Virus record (IMG/VR): IMGVR_UViG_3300032069_000001
Span: 33,214-97,213 of that record
Strand: one strand, 5' to 3'
Length of the DNA stretch: 64,000 nt
Source of the DNA: a virus
Below, piece after piece: positions 15,110 through 22,771 of the stretch. The translations under genes were made by a program, and so were the position numbers. The notes under the pieces were generated by a model. The model saw only the letters and a program-made list of their open reading frames with translations. It was not told where the DNA came from and ran no database searches. The number at the start of each line of letters is the position of its first letter. Within the stretch, counting starts at the first letter, position 1.

Positions 15110-16072
15110 ATGGAAAACGCCGAGATTTTAAGACCAAAAAAATTGAGCGACTTTATAGGCAAGCCAAAACTTAAGCTTGTTTTAAATGCAATGATTGAAG
15201 CGACAAAGAGCCGAGCCGAGCCCATAGACCATATTTTATTTACAGGCAACGCAGGATTAGGAAAAACAACGCTTGCGAAAATCATTGCTAATGAGCTTCA
15301 CAAAGACATTAAAGCAATGATAGGCAATAACATCAATGAAAGCATTGCCCGAGAACTTACAACGCTTAAGGACGGCGATATTTTATTCATTGACGAAATA
15401 CACAGAATACCGACGAAATGGCAAGAGCTTCTTTATCCTGCAATGGAAAGCTTTAAAACGTTTTACAACGTAGGAAATAGACGCTTTAGCACAAACATTG
15501 AAATTGACACGCCCCGCTTTACTTTAATTGGAGCGACAACGGACATAGGACTTTTAACAAAGCCCTTGCGAGACCGTTTTGGAATTGTTTTTGAGCTTGA
15601 CCCTTACACGATAGACGAGCTTAAAAAGATTATTGAAAATAATATTTTGACGCTTGACTTAAAGCTTAAGCCCCTGCAATTTGACGACATAAGCACAGCG
15701 ATAGCACAGCGGGCACGCTTTACGCCGAGAATTGCTAACAATCTTTTAAAACGTATAAGAGATTTTACAGCGGGCGACGTCAACGACATCACGCTTGACC
15801 GTGTTTTAAGAGTTTTTGAAATACTTGAAATCAACGAAAACGGAATTGACAGCAACGACATTAAATATTTAACGCTACTTGAAAAATACGGGATACCTTT
15901 AGGCATTACTAATTTATCAGCGAGCACGGGCATTGACAGAACGACTGTTGAAAGAGTTATTGAGCCGTATTTATTGCAAAACGAATATATCTTAAGAACG
16001 GGCAGGGGGCGAATTATAACACAAAAAGGAAAAGACGTTATTAAGAATATTAAGAAAGGGGGCAAGGTATGA
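15110..16072 (+). CDS. ruvB: RuvB-like Holliday-junction branch-migration ATPase
   Basis: 320 residues, close to the full length of bacterial RuvB. It begins ILRPKKLSDFIGKPK. Walker A is at about 46-53 (GNAGLGKT) and Walker B plus sensor region at 90-100 (DILFIDEIHRI). GATTDIG follows, then the arginine finger in RDRFG. The C-terminal winged helix (GIDRTTVERVIEPYLL, then RGRIITQKG) is the DNA-contacting part of RuvB. RuvB drives branch migration with RuvA and normally RuvC resolves the junction. No RuvA or RuvC was seen here, but a RusA-type resolvase lies at 28640-29044. The phage RuvB may use host RuvA or act alone. Confidence 0.92.
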   Translation: MENAEILRPKKLSDFIGKPKLKLVLNAMIEATKSRAEPIDHILFTGNAGLGKTTLAKIIANELHKDIKAMIGNNINESIARELTTLKDGDILFIDEIHRIPTKWQELLYPAMESFKTFYNVGNRRFSTNIEIDTPRFTLIGATTDIGLLTKPLRDRFGIVFELDPYTIDELKKIIENNILTLDLKLKPLQFDDISTAIAQRARFTPRIANNLLKRIRDFTAGDVNDITLDRVLRVFEILEINENGIDSNDIKYLTLLEKYGIPLGITNLSASTGIDRTTVERVIEPYLLQNEYILRTGRGRIITQKGKDVIKNIKKGGKV

Positions 16073-16641
16073 ACTATCAAGACCGTTTTAAAAATGTAAA
16101 TTCTTTTCAAGGGGGGCGAAATATGAGCAAAGCAGGGAGCACGGAAATTGAAGCAGTAAAGGAATTGGCATTGATACAAAAACAAAAAGCTATTGAGCTT
16201 TTTAATAACATTGGCGAGGTTAAAGCCGTAATTTATTTTGTTGACAGGCAAAAACGGCAGGGGATTATCCCTGTTTTTCAGCTTAACGCCCCAAAAGAAA
16301 TACAGCGGGCAATAGTCAACGACATTTTAAACGACGTTAAGCCCGCCGTAGTTATTTTTATATCCGAAGCATACGCCTTAAGTGGCGACAAAGAGCACCC
16401 CTTGACGCCCGAGCAGTTAGCCGAAGCCGAAAAAAACGGACTTAAGGACATAACAGGGCGAAAGGAAATACTTATTATAAACGCCGAAAGCAAAAATTGC
16501 AGTTATACCGTGAGTATTGAAATAAACAGAGACCCGACAGGCAAGGGAACTTTAGGACAAGAGCATTATTTAATTAAAAACGGCAAAGCTACCGACAGCA
16601 GAGATATAAATAAATTTATTAACCCTGCTATTTTTGAGTAA
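16069..16641 (+). CDS. Hypothetical protein with two possible starts
   Basis: Two in-frame ATGs each have their own strong site: 16069 (overlapping the ruvB stop, GGGGGCAAGGT) and 16123 (AAGGGGGGCGAAAT). The products are 190 or 172 residues. The body is alpha/beta, with a VVIFISEAYAL strand, a helical LTPEQLAEAEKNGLKD segment and a C-terminal beta part. No catalytic motif is recognised. The second start gives the better N-terminus (MSKAGSTEIEAVKEL). Both may be used. Confidence 0.7.
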   Translation: MNYQDRFKNVNSFQGGRNMSKAGSTEIEAVKELALIQKQKAIELFNNIGEVKAVIYFVDRQKRQGIIPVFQLNAPKEIQRAIVNDILNDVKPAVVIFISEAYALSGDKEHPLTPEQLAEAEKNGLKDITGRKEILIINAESKNCSYTVSIEINRDPTGKGTLGQEHYLIKNGKATDSRDINKFINPAIFE

Positions 16642-16652
16642 TGGGGGCATTT

Positions 16653-16709
16653 ATGAGTAATAGGAGCACTTTAAGAATAAGAAACAATATGAAAAATACT
16701 TTAAAATAA
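16653..16709 (+). CDS. Possible 18-aa peptide
   Basis: MSNRSTLRIRNNMKNTLK, preceded by a GGGGGC site. Too short to judge. It may be a spacer between two genes with GGGGGC leaders. Confidence 0.25.
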   Translation: MSNRSTLRIRNNMKNTLK

Positions 16710-16719
16710 GGGGGGCAAA

Positions 16720-16935
16720 ATGTTTAATATTTATTCTGATTGGGAAAAATATCACAATGTTGAAATATCAACGCCATTATCACAAGAGACAATTATAATT
16801 ATAAGACCTTTTGACAAAAGTAAAAAAGTAATAACTTTTAGCGTCAATACAAGGGAAATAATGAAAAGGGGATTAAAAAGAACTGTAAATAAATTATTAA
16901 AAGGGGGGAGCTATGAAAATAAGAGCACAGTATAA
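16720..16935 (+). CDS. Small protein, 71 aa
   Basis: MFNIYSDWEKYHNVEISTPL, then beta strands (TIIIIRPFDKSKKVITFSVN) and a basic helix. A GGGGGGC site precedes the ATG. It overlaps the next gene by 23 bases. No family is recognised. Confidence 0.6.
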   Translation: MFNIYSDWEKYHNVEISTPLSQETIIIIRPFDKSKKVITFSVNTREIMKRGLKRTVNKLLKGGSYENKSTV

Positions 16936-17323
16936 AGGAAAAAAAGAAAGCTACAAAATGGATAAGCTTACTTTTGCCGAGTTTATGCGAATATACCGAC
17001 CGAACGGCACAGGGAGCATTGGAATAATGGTTGACGGAAAAATGGACTTGATTGACGAAATAACCGAAGTAGTTTGCGACTTTTGCAACGACGAAATCCC
17101 GCCGAGCACTTGCGAAGCGGACAAATGCAACGGCAAAACCAGAACAGCGGGCACAGCTTGCGACCTGCAAGAAAATTGTCAGCACAAAAAGCAAAGCACT
17201 ATTTACATCACAGGCACTTATGCTTTTTGTCAAAAATGTTTTGACGAAAGCTATGAAATTGTTGAACGAGACCCGAACGACTTGAAGCTTAAGACGATAA
17301 AGACAGAAGGAGGAAAACAATGA
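16913..17323 (+). CDS. Cysteine-rich zinc-binding protein
   Basis: 136 residues with ten cysteines: CDFCNDE, CEADKCNG, ACDLQENCQH and FCQKCFDE. The first and last CxxC pairs could form one zinc ribbon, with a second metal site inserted between them. The N-terminal 50 residues form a small basic beta/alpha segment. It overlaps the next gene by 4 bases. Role unknown; possibly nucleic-acid or protein binding. Confidence 0.72.
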   Translation: MKIRAQYKGKKESYKMDKLTFAEFMRIYRPNGTGSIGIMVDGKMDLIDEITEVVCDFCNDEIPPSTCEADKCNGKTRTAGTACDLQENCQHKKQSTIYITGTYAFCQKCFDESYEIVERDPNDLKLKTIKTEGGKQ

Positions 17324-17628
17324 AAACAAAAGAAAAGAAAGCCGAACAGTTAAGTTTTCTTGATAATTTTAAGAATATCAAGAAAACCGAGAAAGCCAAG
17401 CCCGCAGGAGCGAGCGACGAGAAAAAGGGAGCTTGTCAACGGTGTGGACGAACATTGACGAGACCCGAGAGCATACAGGCGGGATATGGCGAGACGTGTT
17501 ATAAAAAGATACACGGCACAGGATTTACAACGTCAACGAGACGAGCGAGAAAGCCCGAGCCCATTGACGAGAGACAAGGAAAGCTTTTTGACGACAAAGG
17601 GGGCGAGAACAATGGCAATAAAAAGTAA
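17320..17628 (+). CDS. DUF6011-like zinc protein with clamp-type motifs
   Basis: 102 residues. The core CQRCGRTLTRPESIQAGYGE followed by TCYKKI matches the short DUF6011 zinc-binding pattern seen in phage and plasmid proteins. Upstream it has QLSFLDNF, close to the bacterial sliding-clamp motif QL(S/D)LF. Near the C-terminus is QGKLFDD, a second weaker match. If these bind DnaN, the protein is recruited to replication forks; that is inference. It overlaps the genes on both sides. Confidence 0.72.
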   Translation: MKTKEKKAEQLSFLDNFKNIKKTEKAKPAGASDEKKGACQRCGRTLTRPESIQAGYGETCYKKIHGTGFTTSTRRARKPEPIDERQGKLFDDKGGENNGNKK

Positions 17629-17791
17629 AGTTATCAATCAAAGTGAAATGACGGGCGAGTGTTGGAATATTCAATTTTGGGGAAAAGAAGCTTGCGAAAA
17701 ATGCGAATACAAAAACACGAAACAATGCGGGGGCAAGGCAATAAGAAAAACAGGCAAAAATGCGAACGGTTTTAAAATACCGCTTAATTAA
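17612..17791 (+). CDS. Tiny four-cysteine protein (59 aa)
   Basis: Starts at the ATG 17612 (MAIKSKVINQSEMTGECWNI) inside the end of the previous gene, behind AAAGGGGGCGAG. Cysteines in ECWN, ACEKCEY and QCGG give a C-x9-C-x2-C-x6-C pattern. A zinc or iron-sulfur site is likely. Two more tiny proteins in the window (19526, 27357) have the same style. Confidence 0.65.
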   Translation: MAIKSKVINQSEMTGECWNIQFWGKEACEKCEYKNTKQCGGKAIRKTGKNANGFKIPLN

Positions 17792-17805
17792 AGGGGGTGT
17801 TTAAT

Positions 17806-18084
17806 ATGCACTTTACGATTGAACTACCGAGAACTGTAAAAGGTTTGAAATGTGGCAGATGTAGCGAACAAAAACACGAGCCCGTTATTAACGCACACGA
17901 CGGTTTTACGGGTGTTAGCGGGAACTGTTGCTTGACCTGTATAAAAGAGCTTCTTATTGTTGCGAACACGACAAAAGAAAATCCTGCATTTATGGAGCTT
18001 CAAAAGAGACGAAAAGAAGCCGAGCAAAAGAAAAAGGAAATTAAAAAAGCAGGAAAATTCAAAGTGGAGCTGTTAAAACTATGA
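17806..18084 (+). CDS. Zinc-binding protein, 92 aa
   Basis: The start is the ATG at 17806 behind AAAGGGGGTG; a GTG three codons earlier overlaps that site and is rejected. CGRCSEQKH and CCLTCIKE form a probable zinc pair. The C-terminus is a long charged helix (QKRRKEAEQKKKEIKKAGKF). No family is recognised. Confidence 0.68.
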   Translation: MHFTIELPRTVKGLKCGRCSEQKHEPVINAHDGFTGVSGNCCLTCIKELLIVANTTKENPAFMELQKRRKEAEQKKKEIKKAGKFKVELLKL

Positions 18085-18233
18085 TTTATAAAGTGATTGT
18101 AAAGAAAGAAAAGAGAAACGTGATTTTTGCGATTATTAGGGAGCTTAACATTGCCCTTGAAATAATCAAGTATTGGAAAAAGAAAGGTTTTACTGCCGAG
18201 CTTTTAGGCGGGAAGCCGAAAAGACGGCAATAA
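18081..18233 (+). CDS. Small basic protein (50 aa)
   Basis: The ATG at 18081 overlaps the previous stop as ATGA. MIYKVIVKKEKRNVIFAIIR, then a helix and a basic tail (GGKPKRRQ). It fills a gap otherwise without a gene. A GGAGC site is embedded in the previous gene. Confidence 0.6.
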   Translation: MIYKVIVKKEKRNVIFAIIRELNIALEIIKYWKKKGFTAELLGGKPKRRQ

Positions 18234-18255
18234 TTTATCACGGGGGGTGGAGAAA

Positions 18256-18627
18256 ATGTTATATAAAGCGATTTGCGACGGGGATATTGGAATTAAGGGA
18301 ACGCCGAAAATAAAAAGCGACAAGCAAAACGGATATAAACAGACAGCTTGCTATTTTGTTGACAGTAGCGGTTTTGGACGTGATGACGAGCTTGCTTTAC
18401 CGTTTGCAAAGTTTTTAAAACAAGTTAAAAAGGGATATTATTACGGGATTGCGAAAGCGGGGCAATTTCAAGTTTATATTAACGAATACAAAAAAATTGA
18501 AGCTGATGATACGTCTTTGCTTAAGCTTGACAATAAAGAATACAAAATAAAAAAGAAAAAAAGAATAAGGTGCAAGATATGCGGGAACTTTCACGGCGAC
18601 GGCACTTATGGAAATTGCGGAAATTAA
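18256..18627 (+). CDS. Hypothetical protein with C-terminal zinc knuckle
   Basis: 123 residues from the ATG at 18256 after CGGGGGGTGG. The N-terminal 90 residues look like a small beta-barrel (CYFVDSSGFGRDDELALPFA, KKGYYYGIAKAGQFQVYINE). The C-terminus RCKICGNFHGDGTYGNCGN probably binds zinc. It may be an OB-like nucleic-acid binder, inferred from shape only. Confidence 0.68.
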   Translation: MLYKAICDGDIGIKGTPKIKSDKQNGYKQTACYFVDSSGFGRDDELALPFAKFLKQVKKGYYYGIAKAGQFQVYINEYKKIEADDTSLLKLDNKEYKIKKKKRIRCKICGNFHGDGTYGNCGN

Positions 18628-18644
18628 AAAGGGGGTGGTAAAAA

Positions 18645-19082
18645 ATGAATACTTTATACTTTGACCTTGAAACGTTTGGAATAACACAAAAGAGCTTAAA
18701 GCTTTTTCGTGATGAGATTTGCAAAAGAATTGAACACGAAATTGCAATATTCTGCGTGCCGACAGCGGATATTGTTTGCGGATTTTTGATTGTAGATAAA
18801 ACGACCAATGACTTGACTTGGACTGGAGACGGCTTCCGAAGTGATGAAGGGGGAGAAGGCGGGGCGGGATACCGAACGGCGAGAGAATTATTAAGAATTT
18901 TAGGAATACAGACGTTTGACTTAATGCTTGATGATATGCCGAAGCCGTTAGTAGAAAACGGAATTAGCAATGAAACGGAGCTTAAAAAACTTGTTAAGTA
19001 TGTTATGGATACTTACAAAGACGAGATACTTTATAATAAGCCCGCAAGCCATAACATAAGATATATAAGGTTAGACAAATAA
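18645..19082 (+). CDS. Hypothetical protein, 145 aa
   Basis: MNTLYFDLETFGITQKSLKL with a GGGGGTGG leader. The opening FDLETFG resembles the first motif of DnaQ-type exonucleases, but I do not see the later exonuclease motifs, so I do not call it a nuclease. A glycine-rich GDGFRSDEGGEGGAGYRT segment follows. No family is assigned. Confidence 0.65.
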   Translation: MNTLYFDLETFGITQKSLKLFRDEICKRIEHEIAIFCVPTADIVCGFLIVDKTTNDLTWTGDGFRSDEGGEGGAGYRTARELLRILGIQTFDLMLDDMPKPLVENGISNETELKKLVKYVMDTYKDEILYNKPASHNIRYIRLDK

Positions 19083-19103
19083 AATTAAAAGGGGGTGGTT
19101 TAA

Positions 19104-19514
19104 ATGACAAGGAAACAGGAAAGGAAAAAAGCAAAAGAAGTTTTAAAGGAGCTTAACGAATTAAAAAAGCTTTACGAAAAGGAAAAAGAGCAAAAGGACG
19201 TGTTAGTCAATCTTAAGACGCTAATATTGGACGGAAGCGACGACAAGCTTGGAGCTGAACTTGCGAAGCTTGACGGCGAGGTGCTTGCTGATTTGATAGG
19301 AGAAATTGCCCGAACAAAAAAGGTGTGGGTTGCGAACTGGTTTAATAAAGGACACGTTGAGGACTTGACGGGCGAAACCTTGACCGACGAACAAATGGCT
19401 GACTTTGTGAACTATGCAGAGGACGACACGGGGGAAATGGACGACATAAGCGAACACGTGAGCGAGATTTTTCAAAATGCCGTTGACGACGGAAGCATAA
19501 CGGGCAAAAAATAA
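19104..19514 (+). CDS. Acidic helical protein, 136 aa
   Basis: Begins with a strongly charged coiled-coil helix (RKQERKKAKEVLKELNELKK), then an acidic part (YAEDDTGEMDDISEHV). GGGGGTGG precedes the ATG. No family is recognised. Its acidic half might mimic DNA or contact a basic partner; this is speculation. Confidence 0.65.
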   Translation: MTRKQERKKAKEVLKELNELKKLYEKEKEQKDVLVNLKTLILDGSDDKLGAELAKLDGEVLADLIGEIARTKKVWVANWFNKGHVEDLTGETLTDEQMADFVNYAEDDTGEMDDISEHVSEIFQNAVDDGSITGKK

Positions 19515-19525
19515 AAGGGGGTATT

Positions 19526-19666
19526 GTGAAAAATTATACAGGTGGCAAAACAAAATGTAAATATTATGATACTTGCGGAACTAAAGAAAATTGTGCAAGA
19601 TGTAAAGGATATGAAATAAAAGAACAAAAAGGGGGTGGTAAAAATGACCTTAAAAGAAAAAATTAA
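19526..19666 (+). CDS. Tiny four-cysteine protein (46 aa)
   Basis: GTG start at 19526 with AAAAGGGGGT. VKNYTGGKTKCKYYDTCGTK, then ENCARCKGYEI: a C-x5-C-x5-C-x2-C pattern. The end overlaps the start of the next gene and includes its GGGGGTGG site. Related in style to 17612-17791 and 27357-27491. Probably binds a metal. Confidence 0.6.
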   Translation: MKNYTGGKTKCKYYDTCGTKENCARCKGYEIKEQKGGGKNDLKRKN

Positions 19667-19856
19667 GGAATTTTCACGGGAAATTGACCTATACGAGCTT
19701 GATAAAAATGATAAGCAAAAAATAAAGGACACGGGAAGCAGGGCAGACGTTTACATAAGCGGTATGGAGCGAGCATTTGAACTTGTTGCCGACTTAATAG
19801 AGGAATTTAAGGTTGATATTGACCTTGATACAAAAAGGAAAGTAAGAAAACAATAA
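19644..19856 (+). CDS. Small helical protein, 70 aa
   Basis: Start at ATG 19644 (MTLKEKIKEFSREIDLYELD), ten bases behind GGGGGTGG; an upstream in-frame GTG lies inside that site. Mostly helical and charged. No family is recognised. Confidence 0.6.
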   Translation: MTLKEKIKEFSREIDLYELDKNDKQKIKDTGSRADVYISGMERAFELVADLIEEFKVDIDLDTKRKVRKQ

Positions 19857-19872
19857 AAAGGGGGTGGTTAAA

Positions 19873-20082
19873 ATGGTTATGGCAATAGCTTATGGCAAAA
19901 AGAAAAAGAATTACAGGGTTGCTTTTACCGTTTATGCAACGGTTGAACTTGAAGCAAAAAACAAAGATGAAGCGGAAACAAAAGCAAAAGAGTATATGAA
20001 CGGCAAAGCTAATTTTGTTGACCATAAAGATTTTTACACGACAATAAAAGAAACAGAGTGTAATGACGTATTTAAAATTTAA
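19873..20082 (+). CDS. Small protein, 69 aa
   Basis: The ATG at 19873 follows GGGGGTGGTTAAA. MVMAIAYGKKKKNYRVAFTV has a beta-strand pattern, then a helix (ATVELEAKNKDEAETKAKEY). It resembles small ferredoxin-like nucleic-acid binding folds in layout only. Confidence 0.6.
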   Translation: MVMAIAYGKKKKNYRVAFTVYATVELEAKNKDEAETKAKEYMNGKANFVDHKDFYTTIKETECNDVFKI

Positions 20083-20097
20083 AAGGGGGTGGTTAAA

Positions 20098-20376
20098 ATG
20101 ATTAAAATAGCGAACAGCAATAAGAAAATAATTGCGACGGGTAATATGAAAATAAAGAACTCAATGATTGGCGGGATTGATGAAACGAAACAGCTTGCTA
20201 TTGACATAATTGACGAATTTGAGAACTTGCTTGACGAAAAGAATATTACGATACCGAGCCGAGACCGTGAAGGCGGGAAAGACGAAGCCAGAATATACGG
20301 CGAGGAGTATTACAATCTTGAGGATAGCATTACTAATATTCTTAAGAAAAATCTTAAAAGGGGGGCAATAAAATGA
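20098..20376 (+). CDS. Hypothetical protein, 92 aa
   Basis: Start at ATG 20098 after GGGGGTGG. It opens with strands (MIKIANSNKKIIATGNMKIK), then an acidic helix (AIDIIDEFENLLDEKNI). It overlaps the next gene by 4 bases. No family is recognised. Confidence 0.62.
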   Translation: MIKIANSNKKIIATGNMKIKNSMIGGIDETKQLAIDIIDEFENLLDEKNITIPSRDREGGKDEARIYGEEYYNLEDSITNILKKNLKRGAIK

Positions 20377-20711
20377 AAAATGAAAAGTGGGTAAAAATTG
20401 GGGAGTGCGGTGTTGACAGCGGGCAACTAATGATTGTTGACCCTTGCTATGTAAAAGATTTTAGAAATGACAGCTACACAGGGAAAAAAGACCGAGACGG
20501 TATGGCAGGGGAATTTTCTTACAGCGGTATTTGCGGGCTAACGATAGGCAAAGAAATGGGCGGGCAGATTAAGAATAAGATTGGAGCAGAGATTGCCGTT
20601 GCCTTTAGTAGCGGTTGGGGCGACGGTGTTTATCCTGTTTATGCGAGGATAAAAGATTTTGGAAAAGACGGCGGGAAAAGAGTAATAGAAGTAAAAATTG
20701 TAATGGAATAA
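20373..20711 (+). CDS. DUF4241-like protein
   Basis: 112 residues. The pattern ECGVDSGQLMIVDPCYVKDF near the N-terminus and the late VAFSSGWGDGVYPVYARIKD segment match the short conserved boxes I associate with DUF4241-type proteins of phages and bacteria, whose function is unknown. It starts at an ATG behind AAAAGGGGGGC and overlaps the previous gene. Family assignment is from memory of the boxes. Confidence 0.68.
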   Translation: MKNEKWVKIGECGVDSGQLMIVDPCYVKDFRNDSYTGKKDRDGMAGEFSYSGICGLTIGKEMGGQIKNKIGAEIAVAFSSGWGDGVYPVYARIKDFGKDGGKRVIEVKIVME

Positions 20712-20724
20712 GGGGGTGGTTAAA

Positions 20725-21051
20725 ATGGAGCATACAGACGCAGTATATACGTATGAAGCCATTGCTAAAAAGGTTGGGCTTGACGAACTGACTACCTTGC
20801 GATACCTTAAGTTTATGAAAACAAGGTGGGCAGACCAAGAGGAACAGCATTGTAAATGCAGTTATGCGACCGAGTGGGCAAAAAGATTTAAGAGGAAAAG
20901 CGAATTTTCTGATGCCGACACAAGCGGACAGCAGACGTTGCTTGCGATTGACGCCGAGATAACGAAAGAAAGGTGTAAAGGATTGAAAGTTATTAAAACA
21001 AAGAAAGAAAATAAGAAACAAAAAGGGGGTGGGTGCAATGAAAAAAATTGA
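20725..21051 (+). CDS. Basic protein with HTH-like start
   Basis: 108 residues from ATG 20725 (MEHTDAVYTYEAIAKKVGLD). The segment YEAIAKKVGLDELTTLRYLK reads like a helix-turn-helix, followed by a basic C-terminus (ERCKGLKVIKTKKENKKQ). A DNA-binding regulator is plausible. GGGGGTGG precedes the start. Confidence 0.6.
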   Translation: MEHTDAVYTYEAIAKKVGLDELTTLRYLKFMKTRWADQEEQHCKCSYATEWAKRFKRKSEFSDADTSGQQTLLAIDAEITKERCKGLKVIKTKKENKKQKGGGCNEKN

Positions 21052-21313
21052 TGGATATAGTTTTACTCTCTTTTCAATTATTTTCTTTTACATAAGCTAT
21101 CGGGGTGTTGGCATTGCCTTAACGATATTTGATTTTACCTTAAGTATTGGCTATGACAAATACGAGGGCTTGCTATTTAACACTACGGCACAAGAAAATC
21201 AAATGCGAAAATGGAAAGAGCAGGAAAGAAAGGAGCGAGCGGAAAGAGACAAGAAGCTTTATGGAAATACCGAGTGGAAGCCCGAGCCGTTTGACCCTAA
21301 AAAAAGGAGATGA
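21038..21313 (+). CDS. Membrane protein, 91 aa
   Basis: Start at ATG 21038 behind GGGGGTGGG. Two short hydrophobic stretches (FTLFSIIFFYISYRGVGIAL and LTIFDFTLSIG) may span the membrane, followed by a very charged cytoplasmic helix (RKWKEQERKERAERDKKLYG). The ribosome site of the phosphatase gene lies at its end. Confidence 0.65.
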   Translation: MKKIDGYSFTLFSIIFFYISYRGVGIALTIFDFTLSIGYDKYEGLLFNTTAQENQMRKWKEQERKERAERDKKLYGNTEWKPEPFDPKKRR

Positions 21314-21318
21314 TTGGT

Positions 21319-22059
21319 ATGGATAAACTTATAACGCTTAAGAACGACATAAGAACTGTTTTTGTTGGAGACATACACGGAGACCTGATAACGTTAAACA
21401 AGGTTTTTAATCGTTATAACGTAGGAGATACCCGCTTTGTCTTTTTGGGCGACTACATTGACAGGGGAGAATATTCAAATGACGTTGTTGCTACGTTGCT
21501 TCAAGGTAAACAGATATTCCCCGACAGAATAATAATGCTACTTGGTAATCACGAACTTGGCGACTGCGGGGATTTTTGGTTTGATGAACGTTGCAATAAA
21601 TACAAGGAACTATTTAAAAGCTTGCCGTTAGCGGTTGAACTTGGAAACATTGTTGCAACGCACGGAGCTATCCCTATTCTTAATAATATTAAGAATTTTA
21701 ACGATATAGGTGTTAATATTGGCTTTGACCCATTACTTCAGATTATTGTTTGGGGAGACCTTGACCATTACGGCTTTGTCCAAAGTGGCATTGATAATAC
21801 GAACGGTTTAAGACCTTGCCTATCAAAGAAATACATTGATGAAGCTTTGGCAAGCATAAATAAGAAAATTCTAATACGAGGGCACGACCCTAAAAATCCT
21901 ACCGTCTCTATTGGTGGGAAATGTTTAACTCTTATGACTAACGACATTTGGGCAGAATATTACAAAGACGCTACGCCTAAAATTGCGGTGGTGGAAGCGG
22001 GGGAAAATCCCGAACAAGCAAGCGACATTAAAATTATTGATTTACAGGGGGCATTATGA
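21319..22059 (+). CDS. Calcineurin-like metallophosphatase
   Basis: 246 residues from the ATG at 21319, spaced 9 bases from AGGAG. The PPP-family metal and catalytic boxes are present: VFVGDIHGD near 14-22, FLGDYIDRGEYS near 45-56, LLGNHELGD near 78-86, a later THGAIP, and RGHDP. Such enzymes remove phosphate from proteins, or split dinucleotides (lambda phosphatase, ApaH-like). The substrate cannot be read from sequence. It is the last gene of the rightward operon and meets the leftward operon four bases after its stop. Confidence 0.88.
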   Translation: MDKLITLKNDIRTVFVGDIHGDLITLNKVFNRYNVGDTRFVFLGDYIDRGEYSNDVVATLLQGKQIFPDRIIMLLGNHELGDCGDFWFDERCNKYKELFKSLPLAVELGNIVATHGAIPILNNIKNFNDIGVNIGFDPLLQIIVWGDLDHYGFVQSGIDNTNGLRPCLSKKYIDEALASINKKILIRGHDPKNPTVSIGGKCLTLMTNDIWAEYYKDATPKIAVVEAGENPEQASDIKIIDLQGAL

Positions 22060-22063
22060 AACG

Positions 22064-22399
22064 TTAATCAACGACATTAAAATCGTCCAATGGCTCTAAC
22101 CACTTAATAAAAAAATATTCATTTGATTTAATTTTTGATTTTCTATCGTGGTTTTTTATCTTATGGCACATACCATTTGTTTCGCCTTTACGAATTGCCC
22201 ATACATCAAGGCATAATTTTTTACCGTCCAGAACCAACTCAATAAAGTTAATATTCTCTCTTATAAAAAGGGCTAAATCATCTAAAAGTAATCCGACAGT
22301 ATCATCATCTCTTTTGCTTTTAAGAATAAAAGTAGGATTATAAATAGCAACTCCGTCTTTTATTTTGTATCTTTCTTTGTCTCCAAATATTTCTCCCAC
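22064..22399 (-). CDS. Hypothetical protein, 111 aa
   Basis: GTG start at 22399 with a GAGG site in the previous gene. MGEIFGDKERYKIKDGVAIY, mixed alpha/beta, ending LDDFNVVD. That C-terminal peptide recurs at the end of the gene at 23190. It is the last leftward gene before the junction with the rightward operon. No family is recognised. Confidence 0.62.
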   Translation of the reverse strand: MGEIFGDKERYKIKDGVAIYNPTFILKSKRDDDTVGLLLDDLALFIRENINFIELVLDGKKLCLDVWAIRKGETNGMCHKIKNHDRKSKIKSNEYFFIKWLEPLDDFNVVD

Positions 22400-22695
22400 T
22401 CTAACCTCAACTTTTCTATTGCGTCTTTTTGCAATATCATATTGTCAACTATTTTTTTAAATAAATCCTTTGACATTTTAAAGTGCTCCCGAAGTATAGG
22501 ATTAAATTTCTTGGGTGGCAATTTATTAGAATACTCCTCAAGAATATTCAACGTCTTGCAATATTCAACCAGATAAAGAGTAGTAATTTGATAATCCTTT
22601 AAGAACACAGTAAAAAAATTGTTTCTTGCTTTAGGAATTTCCACTATCTTGCCTCCGCCATCACCAGAAGATTTTCCAGCATCTTCGTTCTCCAT
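22360..22695 (-). CDS. Helical protein, 111 aa
   Basis: An ATG behind AAAGGAGGCAAA. A glycine-rich start (EDAGKSSGDGGGKIVEIPK) is followed by long charged helices to the end. No family is recognised. It overlaps the next gene by 40 bases. Confidence 0.62.
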   Translation of the reverse strand: MENEDAGKSSGDGGGKIVEIPKARNNFFTVFLKDYQITTLYLVEYCKTLNILEEYSNKLPPKKFNPILREHFKMSKDLFKKIVDNMILQKDAIEKLRLEWEKYLETKKDTK

Positions 22696-22771
22696 TTTGC
22701 CTCCTTTCTTAATTTTATTCTTAATAATTCTTAAAATTTTTTAGGAATTCGTAGGAATTCTGCCCTAATTT

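Noticed and set aside
18645-19082. DnaQ-type exonuclease
   Set aside because: Only the opening FDLETFG resembles motif I; motifs II and III were not found.
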